Below, one piece after another: positions 15,626 to 24,167 of a stretch of DNA of 30,382 nt. How positions within the stretch are numbered: the stretch's first letter is position 1; every line of letters begins with the position of its first letter. This stretch comes from an uncultured Lachnospiraceae bacterium. GTDB lineage: Bacteria > Bacillota_A > Clostridia > Lachnospirales > Lachnospiraceae. Both the position numbers and the translations under genes were made by a program. The DNA is taken from the NCBI GenBank assembly GCA_910585855.1, contig CAJUGZ010000012.1, forward strand, positions 1 to 30,382. Reading direction: 5' to 3'. The notes below the pieces were generated by a model. It saw only the letters and a program-made list of their open reading frames with translations, was not told the origin of the DNA and did not search any database.

Positions 15626-17355
15626 TTTTAGAAGGGGAAAGAAATGAAATGACAGAAGAAAAAAGTGACAACCAAAATTTGGTGTCTTATATATTAGAAA
15701 TGCTTCAAACTTGGATGGATGCTGTTTTGGAAATAGGGAATTATCAAAAAAAGAAAGAAATCGAAAAAGGTAGATGGATAGTATTTGATTTAAAAGAGGC
15801 ATTGCAGACAGTAAAAAGAGTAATTGAGCAAAAAACAGAGGATTATTGGAAAGTATTTTCAATTAGATGTGAGAATTGTCTTGAATCCCTGAATGGAATT
15901 TTGAAAAATATAGAAGAAGGAGAGATAGAAAAAGTAGGTAATAAATTAGAATTTGAGTTGTTACCTTTTTTTCGTATTGCTTATATTTGCCTTTATTATG
16001 ATGGAGTGATAAAAGGAGATGAAAAGAAAGAAGAAAGATTTTGGGAGGAAGAAGCAGTAGAATTGTGTAAAAATTATTATATAGAACAAGGAATGAAGAC
16101 AGGAGTTTATAAATATGATCTTACAATTTATATACTTGCGTATAATAATTTAGGTTACACAAAACTTTGTGTAGAAAGTGTACTGCAATATCTTCCTAGA
16201 ACAATTCGGTGTGAACTTATTTTAATTAATCATGGTTCTAATGATGGAACAAAAGAATATTTTGAAACTATTGATCCGGAAAAACAAATTGATATAAAAA
16301 TAAATGGTTTGGACGGATTTGTGATTGCACCGTTTATTGCAGAAGGAGAATTTGTATTAAATATTTCAAATGATGTAATTCTGACAGCAAATGTAGTTGA
16401 ATTGATGTTACAGTGCATGAAAGAAGATTCACAAATAGCGTGTGTTGTTCCCATTACACCGAATATAGAGAATTTGCAAAGTATTTCACCAGAAGAGATT
16501 CAATATGAAAATATAGATGAATTAAAAAGGGTAGCGAAAAAATTTAATCGAAGGGAATTTAAAAAGGAAGAAAACAGAGTACGTTTGTTGACTCCTATTT
16601 ATATGTTTCGTACAGAATATTGGTCAAATTCTCAGAAAACGAAATTATCGGCAGAAAAATTATTGAAAACAAAAACATTTATGTTTGGAGATGATGTAAG
16701 TAGTTTATGTTTTCGTCGAGCTGGTTATAAAAATATTTTAATGAAGGATATTTATTGTTATCATTTTGGTTCTAAAACAGTTGGAAAAAATGGGCATGAT
16801 TTTTTGATTGGGAGAAAATTATTTTATGAAAGATATGGAGTAGATGCATGGGAAAAAGGGGTTTGTTGGAGTTTTGAGTTGTTTAAAAGATTACTTTGTG
16901 AGAAAGCAGATGCCAAAAGAATTTTGGGAATTAATGGGGGAATGGGTGGAAACTCTCTAAAAATAAAGGAGGAATTGAAAGAACGGGTTGGAAATATACA
17001 GGTAAAGTTAATTAATTATACAATGGATAAACGATTTTTGGCAGATTTACAGGGGATATCTGATTACGCTTATTATATTGAGAATTGGGAAGCGTTATTT
17101 CAAGTATTAGAAGGAGAGTTTGATTATATTCTTTTATCGGGAGGATTAGAAGGGAATCTAAATTATCAGGAATATTTGGAACGATTTTATCAGTATTTAA
17201 CTAAACATGGTGTAATTATTTTTCAAAGTTCGGAAAAGTCGCAGGTGGATTGGTTTGAACAGCAGTATAGAGGAGTAAAAAGAGCGCAGGATCGGGAAAT
17301 GGTATGTTGTAAGGAGGAAGAACAGATACAGTATTATGCATTTTGTAAAAAATAA
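15622..17355 (+). CDS. GT2-type glycosyltransferase with C-terminal Rossmann-like domain
   Basis: A 577-residue protein. Either ATG 15622 (overlapping the previous stop, GGAGG 13 nt upstream) or ATG 15649 (AAGGGG about 10 nt upstream) may be the start. The N-terminal ~165 residues are helical and charged. Residues ~168-330 match a GT-A family 2 fold: LTIYILAYNN, CELILINHGSNDGT, then NISNDVIL where a DXD is usual, so the metal motif is atypical. Residues ~425-577 resemble a methyltransferase-like Rossmann domain (ILGINGGMGGNS, then FDYILLSGGLEG, and HGVIIFQSS) without a clear catalytic signature. It probably adds a sugar to the island's glycan; the second domain may bind SAM or may be structural. 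Confidence 0.8.
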   Translation: MILEGERNEMTEEKSDNQNLVSYILEMLQTWMDAVLEIGNYQKKKEIEKGRWIVFDLKEALQTVKRVIEQKTEDYWKVFSIRCENCLESLNGILKNIEEGEIEKVGNKLEFELLPFFRIAYICLYYDGVIKGDEKKEERFWEEEAVELCKNYYIEQGMKTGVYKYDLTIYILAYNNLGYTKLCVESVLQYLPRTIRCELILINHGSNDGTKEYFETIDPEKQIDIKINGLDGFVIAPFIAEGEFVLNISNDVILTANVVELMLQCMKEDSQIACVVPITPNIENLQSISPEEIQYENIDELKRVAKKFNRREFKKEENRVRLLTPIYMFRTEYWSNSQKTKLSAEKLLKTKTFMFGDDVSSLCFRRAGYKNILMKDIYCYHFGSKTVGKNGHDFLIGRKLFYERYGVDAWEKGVCWSFELFKRLLCEKADAKRILGINGGMGGNSLKIKEELKERVGNIQVKLINYTMDKRFLADLQGISDYAYYIENWEALFQVLEGEFDYILLSGGLEGNLNYQEYLERFYQYLTKHGVIIFQSSEKSQVDWFEQQYRGVKRAQDREMVCCKEEEQIQYYAFCKK

Positions 17356-17391
17356 AAGAGGAAGGAAGAGCTTAATTAAGGAATAAGAGGA

Positions 17392-19710
17392 ATGAAAGTA
17401 TTACATATTACCGTACATATGGGAGGCGGAGCAGGAAAAGCAATCGCAGGAATTGCGATAAATAGTAATCGAATAGAAGGAGAAGAACAGAAGATTCTTT
17501 TATTGGAATATCCACGAAAATTACATTATATTGAGGAATGTAGAAAAAATGGAATAGAAGTAGTTATTTGTAAAGAATTTCAGAAGATACGACCTTATCT
17601 AGAAGAGGCAGATGTTTTGGTAGTCAGTTGGTGGCAGCATCCAGTAATAGCGAGATTTCTTGCAGAATTTCCAGATTTGCCATGTCGAATGGTGTTATGG
17701 AGTCATGTAAATGGATGTGTATATCCTTATCTTCCTTATAATTTATTAGAACAGATGGATATGGTGTTTTTTACAACGGCATATTCATTAGAAAATCCAG
17801 AATGGAAAAAAGAACAGGTAGAAGAAGTGGAAAAAAAATCTTTGATTGTAAGTGGAATGGGGGATTTTGTCCCAGCTTCTATTGTTCCAAAGAAGAATTA
17901 TCAGCAACAACATTTTTTTACAATTGGATATATTGGAACATTAAATTATGCTAAATTACATTCGGATTATTTTTGGTATTGTCAAAAAGTAATTGAACAA
18001 ATTCCAAATGTTCGTTTTTTAATGGTAGGTGATTATGAAATAGCTTTAGTAAAACATGTACAAGAACTTGGACTAAAAGATTATTTTCAATTTGTAGGAT
18101 TTGCCGAGGATGTTTATCAATATATGGAGCAAATGGATGTAATGGGGTATCTTCTTTCTGAAAATAATTATGCAACAACAGAGAATGTATTATTAGAAGC
18201 AATGGCATTTGGACTTCCGATTGTTGCTTATAAAAATAAGCCAGAGCAATATATTATTAAAGATGGTGTGAATGGATTTTTAATTGGCAGTGCAGAAGAG
18301 TATATCGATCGAATAAAAGAATTGAAACAATCTCAAAAGTTACGACAAAAAATAGGATATCAGGCAAGACAAAGTGTAATTGAGCAATATTCGGCAGAAA
18401 GAAATCGAGATATTTTTTTACAGAGCTTAAATAAAGTACAAAAAAGAGAAAAGAGGGTAAGAAATTTTTCAGAAGTATATGGAGAAACTCCTTATGATTG
18501 GTTTTTAGCTTGTACAGGAAAGGATAGGGAAAAAATTTCCTCTTATATACAAGATAATGTTGAAAGTTCAGAAAAATTAGAAACATTTCTTCAGATTTGT
18601 AATCCTACTTATAAAGAGATCAGTAAAAGTTCGATTCTTCATTTTGCATCTTATTTTCCAGAAGATCCACGATTATCTTATTTAAGTGATAAAGTAACAG
18701 AAATAAAAAATCAAACACCTGGTGGAAAGAGAACGCCTTTGTATTCGGTTCTGCCATTGAAAATGCCTTATTTGATACAGATTTTTCCAGTATATGGCTG
18801 CAATTTTCGTTGTGAGTATTGTATTCATTCTTTAAATCCAGCAGAAAGGGGATTTATATCAGATAAGAAATGTATGGATTTGGAATTGTTTCAAAAGATA
18901 GTAGAAGATATTAAAGCGTCTGGTCAAAAGATAAAAATGCTTCGTTTTGCTGCAATCGGAGAGCCGCTTCTTCATAAAGAGATTGCATCGATGGTTCGTT
19001 ATGTAAAGGAAGCAGAAATTGCAGAAAGTATTGATATTGTAACCAATGCTTCTTTACTTACCAAGGAGTTATCGGATCAATTAGTGGGATCTGGTTTGAC
19101 CAGACTTCGTATTTCGCTGGAAGGATTATCTGGAAAGGATTATAAAAAACATGCTGGTGCTGATATCAATTTCAGCCAATTTATAGAAAATATACGGTAT
19201 TTTTATGAACATTGTAAAGAAACCAAAATTTATATTAAAATTATTGATTATATGATCCCAACTCCAGACGATCAGGAACGATTTTATCGTATTTTTGCTC
19301 CTATCTGTCATTCGATTGCAGTGGAACATTTAACTCCTACTATAGAAGAAATTGATTATCAGCAATTTTCAGGAGAGAATAAAAATAACAAACCTCAAAA
19401 TGGGGAGGTATTGTTAGAATCTCAGATATGCCCGCAGCCTTTTTATATGATGCAAATTAATCCAGATGGAAAGGTTGTTCCCTGTTGTTCGATGAAATAT
19501 CCGATTCTATTGGGAGATGTAGGAAAGGAAAGAGTACAGGAAGTTTGGCTGGGAGAAGCGTATCAGAAATTTCGAAGAGCAATGCTTCATGGCGTTTCTT
19601 TTGCATCTCATGTTTGCAGGGATTGTAAATTATATCGTTATGATATGCATCAGGAAGACCGATTGGATGAGAAAGCAAAAGAATTGTTAGAAAAATATAG
19701 TGAAGAGTAA
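17392..19710 (+). CDS. Fusion: GT4 glycosyltransferase + radical SAM/SPASM enzyme
   Basis: A 772-residue two-enzyme protein; AGAGGA lies just before ATG 17392. Residues 1-~350 are a GT-B family 4 glycosyltransferase: VLHITVHMGGGAGKA N-terminus, FTIGYIGTL linker strand, FVGFAEDVYQYM, and an E-x6-E-type motif in ENVLLEAMAFG. Residues ~445-765 are a radical SAM enzyme with C470-x3-C474-x2-C477 (CNFRCEYC) for the [4Fe-4S] cluster, an AIGEPLLHKEI segment, and a C-terminal SPASM-like cysteine set (CPQPF, CCSMK, CRDCK) for auxiliary clusters. Its SAM half is a paralogue of the next three genes. The fusion suggests that a sugar is transferred and its carbon skeleton altered by one polypeptide. I know no characterised enzyme of this architecture. 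Confidence 0.88.
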   Translation: MKVLHITVHMGGGAGKAIAGIAINSNRIEGEEQKILLLEYPRKLHYIEECRKNGIEVVICKEFQKIRPYLEEADVLVVSWWQHPVIARFLAEFPDLPCRMVLWSHVNGCVYPYLPYNLLEQMDMVFFTTAYSLENPEWKKEQVEEVEKKSLIVSGMGDFVPASIVPKKNYQQQHFFTIGYIGTLNYAKLHSDYFWYCQKVIEQIPNVRFLMVGDYEIALVKHVQELGLKDYFQFVGFAEDVYQYMEQMDVMGYLLSENNYATTENVLLEAMAFGLPIVAYKNKPEQYIIKDGVNGFLIGSAEEYIDRIKELKQSQKLRQKIGYQARQSVIEQYSAERNRDIFLQSLNKVQKREKRVRNFSEVYGETPYDWFLACTGKDREKISSYIQDNVESSEKLETFLQICNPTYKEISKSSILHFASYFPEDPRLSYLSDKVTEIKNQTPGGKRTPLYSVLPLKMPYLIQIFPVYGCNFRCEYCIHSLNPAERGFISDKKCMDLELFQKIVEDIKASGQKIKMLRFAAIGEPLLHKEIASMVRYVKEAEIAESIDIVTNASLLTKELSDQLVGSGLTRLRISLEGLSGKDYKKHAGADINFSQFIENIRYFYEHCKETKIYIKIIDYMIPTPDDQERFYRIFAPICHSIAVEHLTPTIEEIDYQQFSGENKNNKPQNGEVLLESQICPQPFYMMQINPDGKVVPCCSMKYPILLGDVGKERVQEVWLGEAYQKFRRAMLHGVSFASHVCRDCKLYRYDMHQEDRLDEKAKELLEKYSEE

Positions 19711-19785
19711 ATATAAATAAAAATATTATAAAAATAGATAGAGATATGGTTTACTATTGTTTTAGAAAAAATGAGAGGGAAAATC

Positions 19786-20814
19786 ATGGCAGAAGTAAAA
19801 TCAAGTGTAGATAAAAACAGAACAATACTGCGGGAAGCCGTTCCGCTAAATAGTCCGCTGAGCATGTATATTGAACCGACACGGGTATGTAATTTTAAAT
19901 GTTTTTATTGTATGCATAGTACCAGAGGACAAAAAAATGGGGCGTTAGAACAAACAGGATTTTCATTAGCACATGTGGATATGCAGTTGTATGAAAAAAT
20001 TGTAAAAGAGATTATGGATTTTCCAGTGATTCCAAAGCGAATTTGTTTTTCTGGATTGGGAGAACCATTAACAAATCCTCATCTTCCAGATATGATACAG
20101 ATGTTAAGAGAGTATGGATTTCAAGGAAGAATAGATGTCATCAGTAATGGCTCTTTATTGACACCAGAACGATCGGATGCCTTGATAAAAGCGGGAATTT
20201 CTCGGATTCAAATTTCGCTTCAGGGACTTACTACAGAAAAATATCAAGAGATTTGTCAAGTTCCGATCGATTTGGAACAGTTAAAAGAAAATATACGATA
20301 TTTTTACGAGTATCGTCAAAATGCAACGATTTATGTAAAGATTATTGATTCTATTTTGAATGGAAGAGAGGAAGAGGCATTATTTTATCAGATGTTTGGA
20401 GAAATTTGCAATACGATTTACGTGGAACATTTGGTGATTATGGAACAACAGATGGGAAATCATGGAAGAGAGGTGGATACCACCCGAAATTTAATGGGAG
20501 AGTTAGTAGAAAAGCGTTTTGTCTGTGGAGTGATGTTTTATTTTTTACAGGTGAATATTGATGGGGAAACGTTTCCATGTTCGACTCCGGGACTGCCCAA
20601 TTCTTTTTCTATGGGTTCTGCAAAGGAAAAGTCGTTACTAGAAATATGGAATGATAGAAAGCGAAACCATATGCTTCGAAAAAATTTGATCGATGGATAT
20701 GCTTCGATTCCGGCTTGCAAAACGTGTTCTTCTTGTATTGCTATCGCAGATGAATCGGAATATTTAGATGACTGCAGAGAGGAAATACTGACTCGATTTC
20801 CATTGATTCCATAA
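19786..20814 (+). CDS. Radical SAM/SPASM enzyme (copy 1)
   Basis: The start is taken at 19786 (MAEVKSS) because GAGAGGGA lies ~6 nt upstream and the paralogue at 20863 also begins MAE; this gives 342 residues. C35-x3-C39-x2-C42 (CNFKCFYC) binds the SAM-cleaving cluster, and SGLGEPL is the GE-type SAM-binding segment. The C-terminal region holds SPASM-type cysteines (VCGVMFYF, FPCSTPG, CKTCSSC). Radical SAM/SPASM and twitch enzymes such as BtrN oxidise or rearrange alcohol carbons, so a sugar-modifying step is plausible, though peptide modification cannot be excluded. A 75-bp AT-rich gap precedes it, the widest in the island, and could hold a promoter. Confidence 0.88.
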   Translation: MAEVKSSVDKNRTILREAVPLNSPLSMYIEPTRVCNFKCFYCMHSTRGQKNGALEQTGFSLAHVDMQLYEKIVKEIMDFPVIPKRICFSGLGEPLTNPHLPDMIQMLREYGFQGRIDVISNGSLLTPERSDALIKAGISRIQISLQGLTTEKYQEICQVPIDLEQLKENIRYFYEYRQNATIYVKIIDSILNGREEEALFYQMFGEICNTIYVEHLVIMEQQMGNHGREVDTTRNLMGELVEKRFVCGVMFYFLQVNIDGETFPCSTPGLPNSFSMGSAKEKSLLEIWNDRKRNHMLRKNLIDGYASIPACKTCSSCIAIADESEYLDDCREEILTRFPLIP

Positions 20815-20862
20815 GGGGGATAAGGAAAAGAGAAGGTCGATGGAGAGGAGGGCAAAAAAGAA

Positions 20863-21864
20863 ATGGCAGAAATAAAACCGCTTGCAGGGTTGGAACGTCA
20901 TTTATTAAAAGATGTGATTCCACTGCGGACACCTTATGCAGCTTATATATTTCCGACTAATTTATGTAATTTTATGTGTAATTACTGTGGACATTCCATG
21001 GGAATTTCTGCGATGAAAAAAGAATATGATTTTTGTGCAGAACAAATGACATTGGATACCTTTCAAACAACGATCGATCAGTTAAAAGAATTTCCAGATC
21101 AACTAAATGTAATTTCTTTAACTGGACATGGAGAACCACTTTTACATAAAGAGTTAGAACAAATGATTGCTTATGCAAAAGAAAGTGGCGTAACAAAACG
21201 GATAGAAACGATATCCAATGCTTCTTTATTGACAAAGGAGCGTTCTCTTGCATTAGTAGAGGCGGGATTAGATTGTATTCGGATTTCTTTACAGGGTTTA
21301 TCCTCTGAAAAATATGAAAGTGTGTGTAAAAGAAACGTTGATTTTGAAAAGTTAGTAGAAGAAATTCGTTATTTCTATGAACATAGAAAACAGTGTCAGG
21401 TATTTGTAAAAGTAATGGATGTGGCATTAGAAGAAGGAGAAGAAGAGCAGTTTTATTCTATTTTTCAATCTATTTCGGATCGAATGTATATAGAACAGTG
21501 CAAACCGGTTTATTCTGGTGTAAAGATGACAGAGCAGATCGAGTGCAAAGAAGATCGTTATGGAAGAGAACATGAAGCAAGAGTTGTGTGTCCATTGTGT
21601 TTTTATATGATTGGGGTACATCCCAATGGAGATGTTGCACCATGTGAAACGATTTATAAACCAATTACATTGGGAAATGTTCATACCGATCGTATTTTTC
21701 ATATGTGGAATGGAGAGAAAAATAGAGAATTTTGGAAGATGCAACTTCGAAAAGAACGGTTTCAAAATGCGGGATGTGCTCGATGCTGTGCGCCAGATGA
21801 TGTGGCACATCCAGAGGATGAGTTAGATCAAGATACAAAGAAGTTATTGGAAATGTTTTATTAA
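20863..21864 (+). CDS. Radical SAM/SPASM enzyme (copy 2)
   Basis: A 333-residue paralogue of the preceding gene with the same N-terminal lay-out (D-V-I-P-L, then P-T-N-L before the cluster) and C35-x3-C39-x2-C42 (CNFMCNYC) at identical positions. TGHGEPLLHKEL is the GE motif. SPASM-like cysteines follow (VCPLCFYM, APCETIYKP, CARCC), with an unusual CARCC spacing at the end. GGAGGG lies upstream of ATG 20863. The divergence between copies indicates that they are not redundant and may act on different positions of one glycan or on successive intermediates. Confidence 0.88.
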   Translation: MAEIKPLAGLERHLLKDVIPLRTPYAAYIFPTNLCNFMCNYCGHSMGISAMKKEYDFCAEQMTLDTFQTTIDQLKEFPDQLNVISLTGHGEPLLHKELEQMIAYAKESGVTKRIETISNASLLTKERSLALVEAGLDCIRISLQGLSSEKYESVCKRNVDFEKLVEEIRYFYEHRKQCQVFVKVMDVALEEGEEEQFYSIFQSISDRMYIEQCKPVYSGVKMTEQIECKEDRYGREHEARVVCPLCFYMIGVHPNGDVAPCETIYKPITLGNVHTDRIFHMWNGEKNREFWKMQLRKERFQNAGCARCCAPDDVAHPEDELDQDTKKLLEMFY

Positions 21865-21935
21865 TATTATGAAATAGAAAATAGAATATAAAAATTTTTA
21901 TATTGATAGAATAAAAAAACTGGAGGAGAAAAGAG

Positions 21936-22964
21936 ATGGATTTAGAAAAAGTTTTAGAAAAAAAGAAAAAAGAAAGAGAAAAATTGGCAGATGTTCTTCC
22001 ATTGAAACAGCCTTATGCAATTACTTTTAATATTTCAAATGTCTGTAATTTTAAATGTTTTTATTGTGCACATGGTGGAATAGAACAAAAAATAGAATGT
22101 AAAAGACCAGCCAAAATTATGGAATTTGATGTTTTAAAAAGCTGTGTGGATTTTTTAAAACAAGAAGGAATACATTTAAAAAATATTTCATTATATGGAT
22201 TGGGTGAGCCGTTATTAAATAAGGAATTTTGCAATATGGTGAAGTATATAAAAGAAAGTCAGATTACAGACTGTGTAGAAACGATTACCAATGCATCATT
22301 ACTAACGAAGGAGTATTGTGATGAAATTATTTCTTCTAAATTAGATAAAATTCGAATTTCCTTACAGGGATTATCCGCAGAGGATTATTTGCAAGTGTCG
22401 GATATAACAATTGATTTTGATAAATTTTATGAAAATATTAAGTATTTGTGTGAAAACAAAGGGGATTTGTTTGTTTATATTAAAATTATGGATGTGATGG
22501 TAAAAGAAGAATATCAAAAAAAGTTATTTTTTGATTTATTTGAGGGGATTGCAGATGAAGTGTATATTGAACATTTGATGCCATTGACTGATTTTATGGA
22601 TTATTCAAAGGGAAACAGTGATTTTTCAAAAACGTTGTATGGAGAAGAGTTAAGAAAGATAACAGTTTGTACATGGCCATTTTATTCTTGTATTGTAGAG
22701 TATGATGGTACAGTTTGCCCCTGTTGTGTTACACCAGATCCAAAGAAGTTTGAAAAATTATCGGAAGTAGGACTGGATAGAATATGGAATGGAGCAGAAT
22801 ATAATCAATTTTTGATTTCGTTATTGTCTGGTGAGGCTTATCAAAATAATTTTGTATGTAAAGCATGTAATCGTTATAAATATGCAGTATTAGAAACGGA
22901 TTCTTTAGAGGAAAAAAAAGAAATACTTTTGGAATGTTATTCTAAAAAAATATGTAATTTGTAG
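21936..22964 (+). CDS. Radical SAM/SPASM enzyme (copy 3)
   Basis: A 342-residue paralogue; ATG 21936 is preceded by GGAGGAG. After a very lysine-rich start (EKKKKEREK), the cluster motif is C37-x3-C41-x2-C44 (CNFKCFYC) and the SAM segment is YGLGEPLLNKEF. C-terminal cysteines (VCTWPFYSC, VCPCCVTP, VCKACN) indicate at least one auxiliary cluster. It closes the run of radical SAM genes and is followed by the FkbM block. It is strongly AT-rich compared with the genes left of 7319. Confidence 0.88.
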   Translation: MDLEKVLEKKKKEREKLADVLPLKQPYAITFNISNVCNFKCFYCAHGGIEQKIECKRPAKIMEFDVLKSCVDFLKQEGIHLKNISLYGLGEPLLNKEFCNMVKYIKESQITDCVETITNASLLTKEYCDEIISSKLDKIRISLQGLSAEDYLQVSDITIDFDKFYENIKYLCENKGDLFVYIKIMDVMVKEEYQKKLFFDLFEGIADEVYIEHLMPLTDFMDYSKGNSDFSKTLYGEELRKITVCTWPFYSCIVEYDGTVCPCCVTPDPKKFEKLSEVGLDRIWNGAEYNQFLISLLSGEAYQNNFVCKACNRYKYAVLETDSLEEKKEILLECYSKKICNL

Positions 22965-23017
22965 ATTTTTGGTAGTATGCAGTGAAAAATAAAAATATAA
23001 CGATAAGGAGGAAGAGA

Positions 23018-24106
23018 ATGAATAATTATGTATGGAATGATATAAAGAAGAGAGCAGAGAAGATGGAAACATTTCGTCAAAGATTAGAAAACTCTAATAT
23101 TATATTATTTGGTGCTAGAATGAATGGAAATTATGCATATAAGAAGATAAAAAAAGAATATGCGGTTTATGCATTTTCAGATAATAATCAAGAATTATGG
23201 GGGGGTACTTATCAAGGAATTTCTGTAATATCACCAGAAAAATTAAAAGAAATAACAAATTGTTTTGTAGTTATTACAACAAGTGAATTTTATTATCTTC
23301 CTATAAAGAAACAGTTAAATGATATGGGGATTGATGGAATCACTTATATGGAATATGTTCTTATTCATCATTATGATAAACTGGAAATGGTTTATTCTAG
23401 GTTATTAGAAGATGAATTTTCAAAAAAGACTTATTTATATATATTGATGGCATACTTGACTTGTGATATGGCTTGTTTTAGGAATATTTTTGTTAGACAT
23501 CAATATTTTGAGATACCTGAGTTTTGTATCCCATGCAGAAACGAAGTTTTTGTAGATTGTGGTGCTTATACAGGTGATACATTAGAAAATTATATCAATA
23601 TAAAAGTTGGAATTTTTAAGAAGATCTATTGTTTTGAACCAACAGAAAAGATATTTCATGCATTAAATATAAGGAAAAATCGTTTATTAGGAGAATGGGC
23701 ATTAGAAGAGAAGCAGATTGTAACAGAAGAAAAGTTGGTTGCTTCCAAAAATGGAATAAAATATTTTATGGATGATGGGAATGGGGAAGCTTCTAATCGA
23801 AGTATAGAAGAAAAATTTATGAAAAGCAAGACAATTATAGCAGTATCATTAGATGAATATTTTGCAGATAAAAAAGAAAAGCCAACTTTTATAAAAGCAG
23901 ATATAGAGGGAGAAGAAGTAGAAATGTTAGAGGGTGCTGCTAAAATCATAGCAGAGAAAAAACCTTTATTAGCGATTTGTGTTTATCATAAAATAGATGA
24001 TTTATATGAAATTCCAATTTTATTAAAACAGTTTCATCCAGAATATAAAATGGCGATTCGGCATCATATGCTAAATTATTATGAATCCGTATTGTATTGT
24101 TATTAA
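23018..24106 (+). CDS. FkbM-family SAM methyltransferase A (poly-G tract, in frame)
   Basis: The start at ATG 23018 has AAGGAGG 6 nt upstream; an upstream in-frame GTG lacks one. The product is 362 residues. The N-terminal ~150 residues contain a nucleotide-binding-like segment (NIILFGARMNGNYA, then VITTSEFYYLP). The FkbM methyltransferase domain begins with VDCGAYTGDT (179-188; SAM motif I) and includes FIKADIEGEEVEMLEGA and CVYHKIDDLYEIP. FkbM enzymes O-methylate hydroxyls of sugars or polyketides. Codons 61-63 (W-G-G) sit on a run of seven G (23199-23205); loss of one G brings a stop within ten codons. It is closely related to the gene at 25357. Confidence 0.9.
   Translation: MNNYVWNDIKKRAEKMETFRQRLENSNIILFGARMNGNYAYKKIKKEYAVYAFSDNNQELWGGTYQGISVISPEKLKEITNCFVVITTSEFYYLPIKKQLNDMGIDGITYMEYVLIHHYDKLEMVYSRLLEDEFSKKTYLYILMAYLTCDMACFRNIFVRHQYFEIPEFCIPCRNEVFVDCGAYTGDTLENYINIKVGIFKKIYCFEPTEKIFHALNIRKNRLLGEWALEEKQIVTEEKLVASKNGIKYFMDDGNGEASNRSIEEKFMKSKTIIAVSLDEYFADKKEKPTFIKADIEGEEVEMLEGAAKIIAEKKPLLAICVYHKIDDLYEIPILLKQFHPEYKMAIRHHMLNYYESVLYCY
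23199..23205 (+). repeat. Poly-G7 tract in FkbM gene A
   Basis: Seven consecutive G within an AT-rich gene whose glycines are mostly GGA. With six G the frame reaches TAA nine codons later. The present length keeps the gene open. Confidence 0.9.
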
Positions 24107-24167
24107 TGAGAAAAAGGATAAAATTGATGAAATTAAATGGAAAGGAATATCATTTGGAGAAAAGAAT

